Below, piece by piece: positions 63,876 to 64,000 of a stretch of DNA of 64,000 nucleotides. The notes below the pieces were generated by a model. It did no database searches. It had not been told where the DNA came from and saw only the letters and a program-made list of their open reading frames with translations. The position numbers were made by a program, and so were the translations under genes. Position 1 is the stretch's first letter. Each line of letters opens with the position of its first letter. This stretch comes from Rheinheimera sp. 4Y26 (lineage in GTDB: Bacteria > Pseudomonadota > Gammaproteobacteria > Enterobacterales > Alteromonadaceae): assembly GCF_025245835.1 (NCBI RefSeq), contig NZ_JAOBWS010000002.1:124001-188000 (forward strand), read 5' to 3'.

Positions 63876-64000
63876 TCAGCTACTGACTAAAACTTCCTGT
63901 TGTTTTGGCACCAGTGCCAGCTGCCAGTGTTGCAGCGCCCATACCAGCAATTCGGTAACGGGGGCTTGTTTGAGTTCGGCTGGCGGTGCATGCCCAAGCA
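63876..64000 (-). CDS. gluQ: Glutamyl-Q tRNA(Asp) synthetase, C-terminal end (partial)
   Basis: The last 40 residues of a reverse-strand gene reach the window edge, ending in a TGA at 63878-63876. The C-terminal pattern APVTELLVWALQHWQLALVP resembles the end of GluQ-type synthetases, and gluQ stands next to pcnB in E. coli. Identification rests on this short tail plus the neighbourhood, so it is moderate. GluQ puts glutamate on queuosine in tRNA-Asp. Confidence 0.6.
   Translation of the reverse strand, partial: LGHAPPAELKQAPVTELLVWALQHWQLALVPKQQEVLVSS

Noticed and set aside
1-64000. tRNA, rRNA, riboswitch, prophage or insertion sequence
   Set aside because: Read for cloverleaf-type ends, transposase-like proteins with terminal repeats, and known riboswitch cores upstream of the biosynthetic genes; none was convincing. 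A covariance-model search would be needed to exclude small RNAs.

Overview
The window reads as a continuous piece of chromosome from a gammaproteobacterium of the Alteromonadales/Chromatiaceae kind; Rheinheimera or a close relative is my best guess. This is inferred from protein resemblance and gene order, since no rRNA is present. Gene density is high, most genes are housekeeping, and I see no insertion sequence, prophage, CRISPR array, tRNA or rRNA.

Layout. 1-2.7 kb: the 3' end of argH converges on mrcA (PBP1A). 2.9-7.8 kb: pilMNOPQ, the type IV pilus alignment complex and secretin. 7.9-15.4 kb: aroK-aroB-damX-like-dam, then a reverse-strand insert (DUF2970, a small unknown, a TorF-type porin), then rpe-trpS; gph, usually between rpe and trpS in enterics, is absent. 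15.5-17.1 kb: plsY diverges from folB and a folK-like gene. 17.3-21.6 kb: an RND efflux adaptor and pump. 21.7-26 kb: cca, gspA-gspB and a degenerate HD-GYP protein. 26.1-30.8 kb: three 49-bp tandem repeats, a bifunctional putA and a divergent Lrp-family regulator. 30.8-39 kb is the most accessory part: a two-gene unknown secreted/membrane pair, a GFA-family protein, a periplasmic solute-binding protein, a DoxX-pirin-TSUP-LysR group and a DUF4287/DUF5655 protein. 39-43.8 kb: ygiM, ygiF and glnE. 43.7-46.9 kb: an unknown membrane-anchored protein, an LpxL-type acyltransferase and tolC. 47-56.4 kb: nudF-yqiB-cpdA-yqiA-parE, a TPR membrane protein, parC, plsC and rraB. 56.5-64 kb, mostly reverse strand: a DUF481 protein, an NhaC-family antiporter, panC, panB, folK, pcnB, a small monooxygenase-fold protein and the 3' end of gluQ.

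How the genes fit together. Envelope functions dominate: peptidoglycan synthesis (mrcA), the pilus secretin, a DamX-like SPOR protein, GspAB secretin-assembly factors, phospholipid (plsY, plsC) and lipid A (lpxL-like) acyltransferases, and efflux. The RND pair has no outer-membrane channel of its own, so the TolC encoded 24 kb away may serve it. Folate and pantothenate synthesis appear twice, as folB-folK-like and as panC-panB-folK, which gives two HPPK-type genes.

No clear new defence or secretion system was found. The points most worth a second look are an apparent AUU start for pcnB with a well-placed ribosome binding site, the 49-bp tandem repeats, the unknown Cys-rich secreted protein and its partner, two HPPK paralogues, the TPR sensor-like protein between parE and parC, and a small ORF with a consensus ribosome binding site ahead of the efflux genes.
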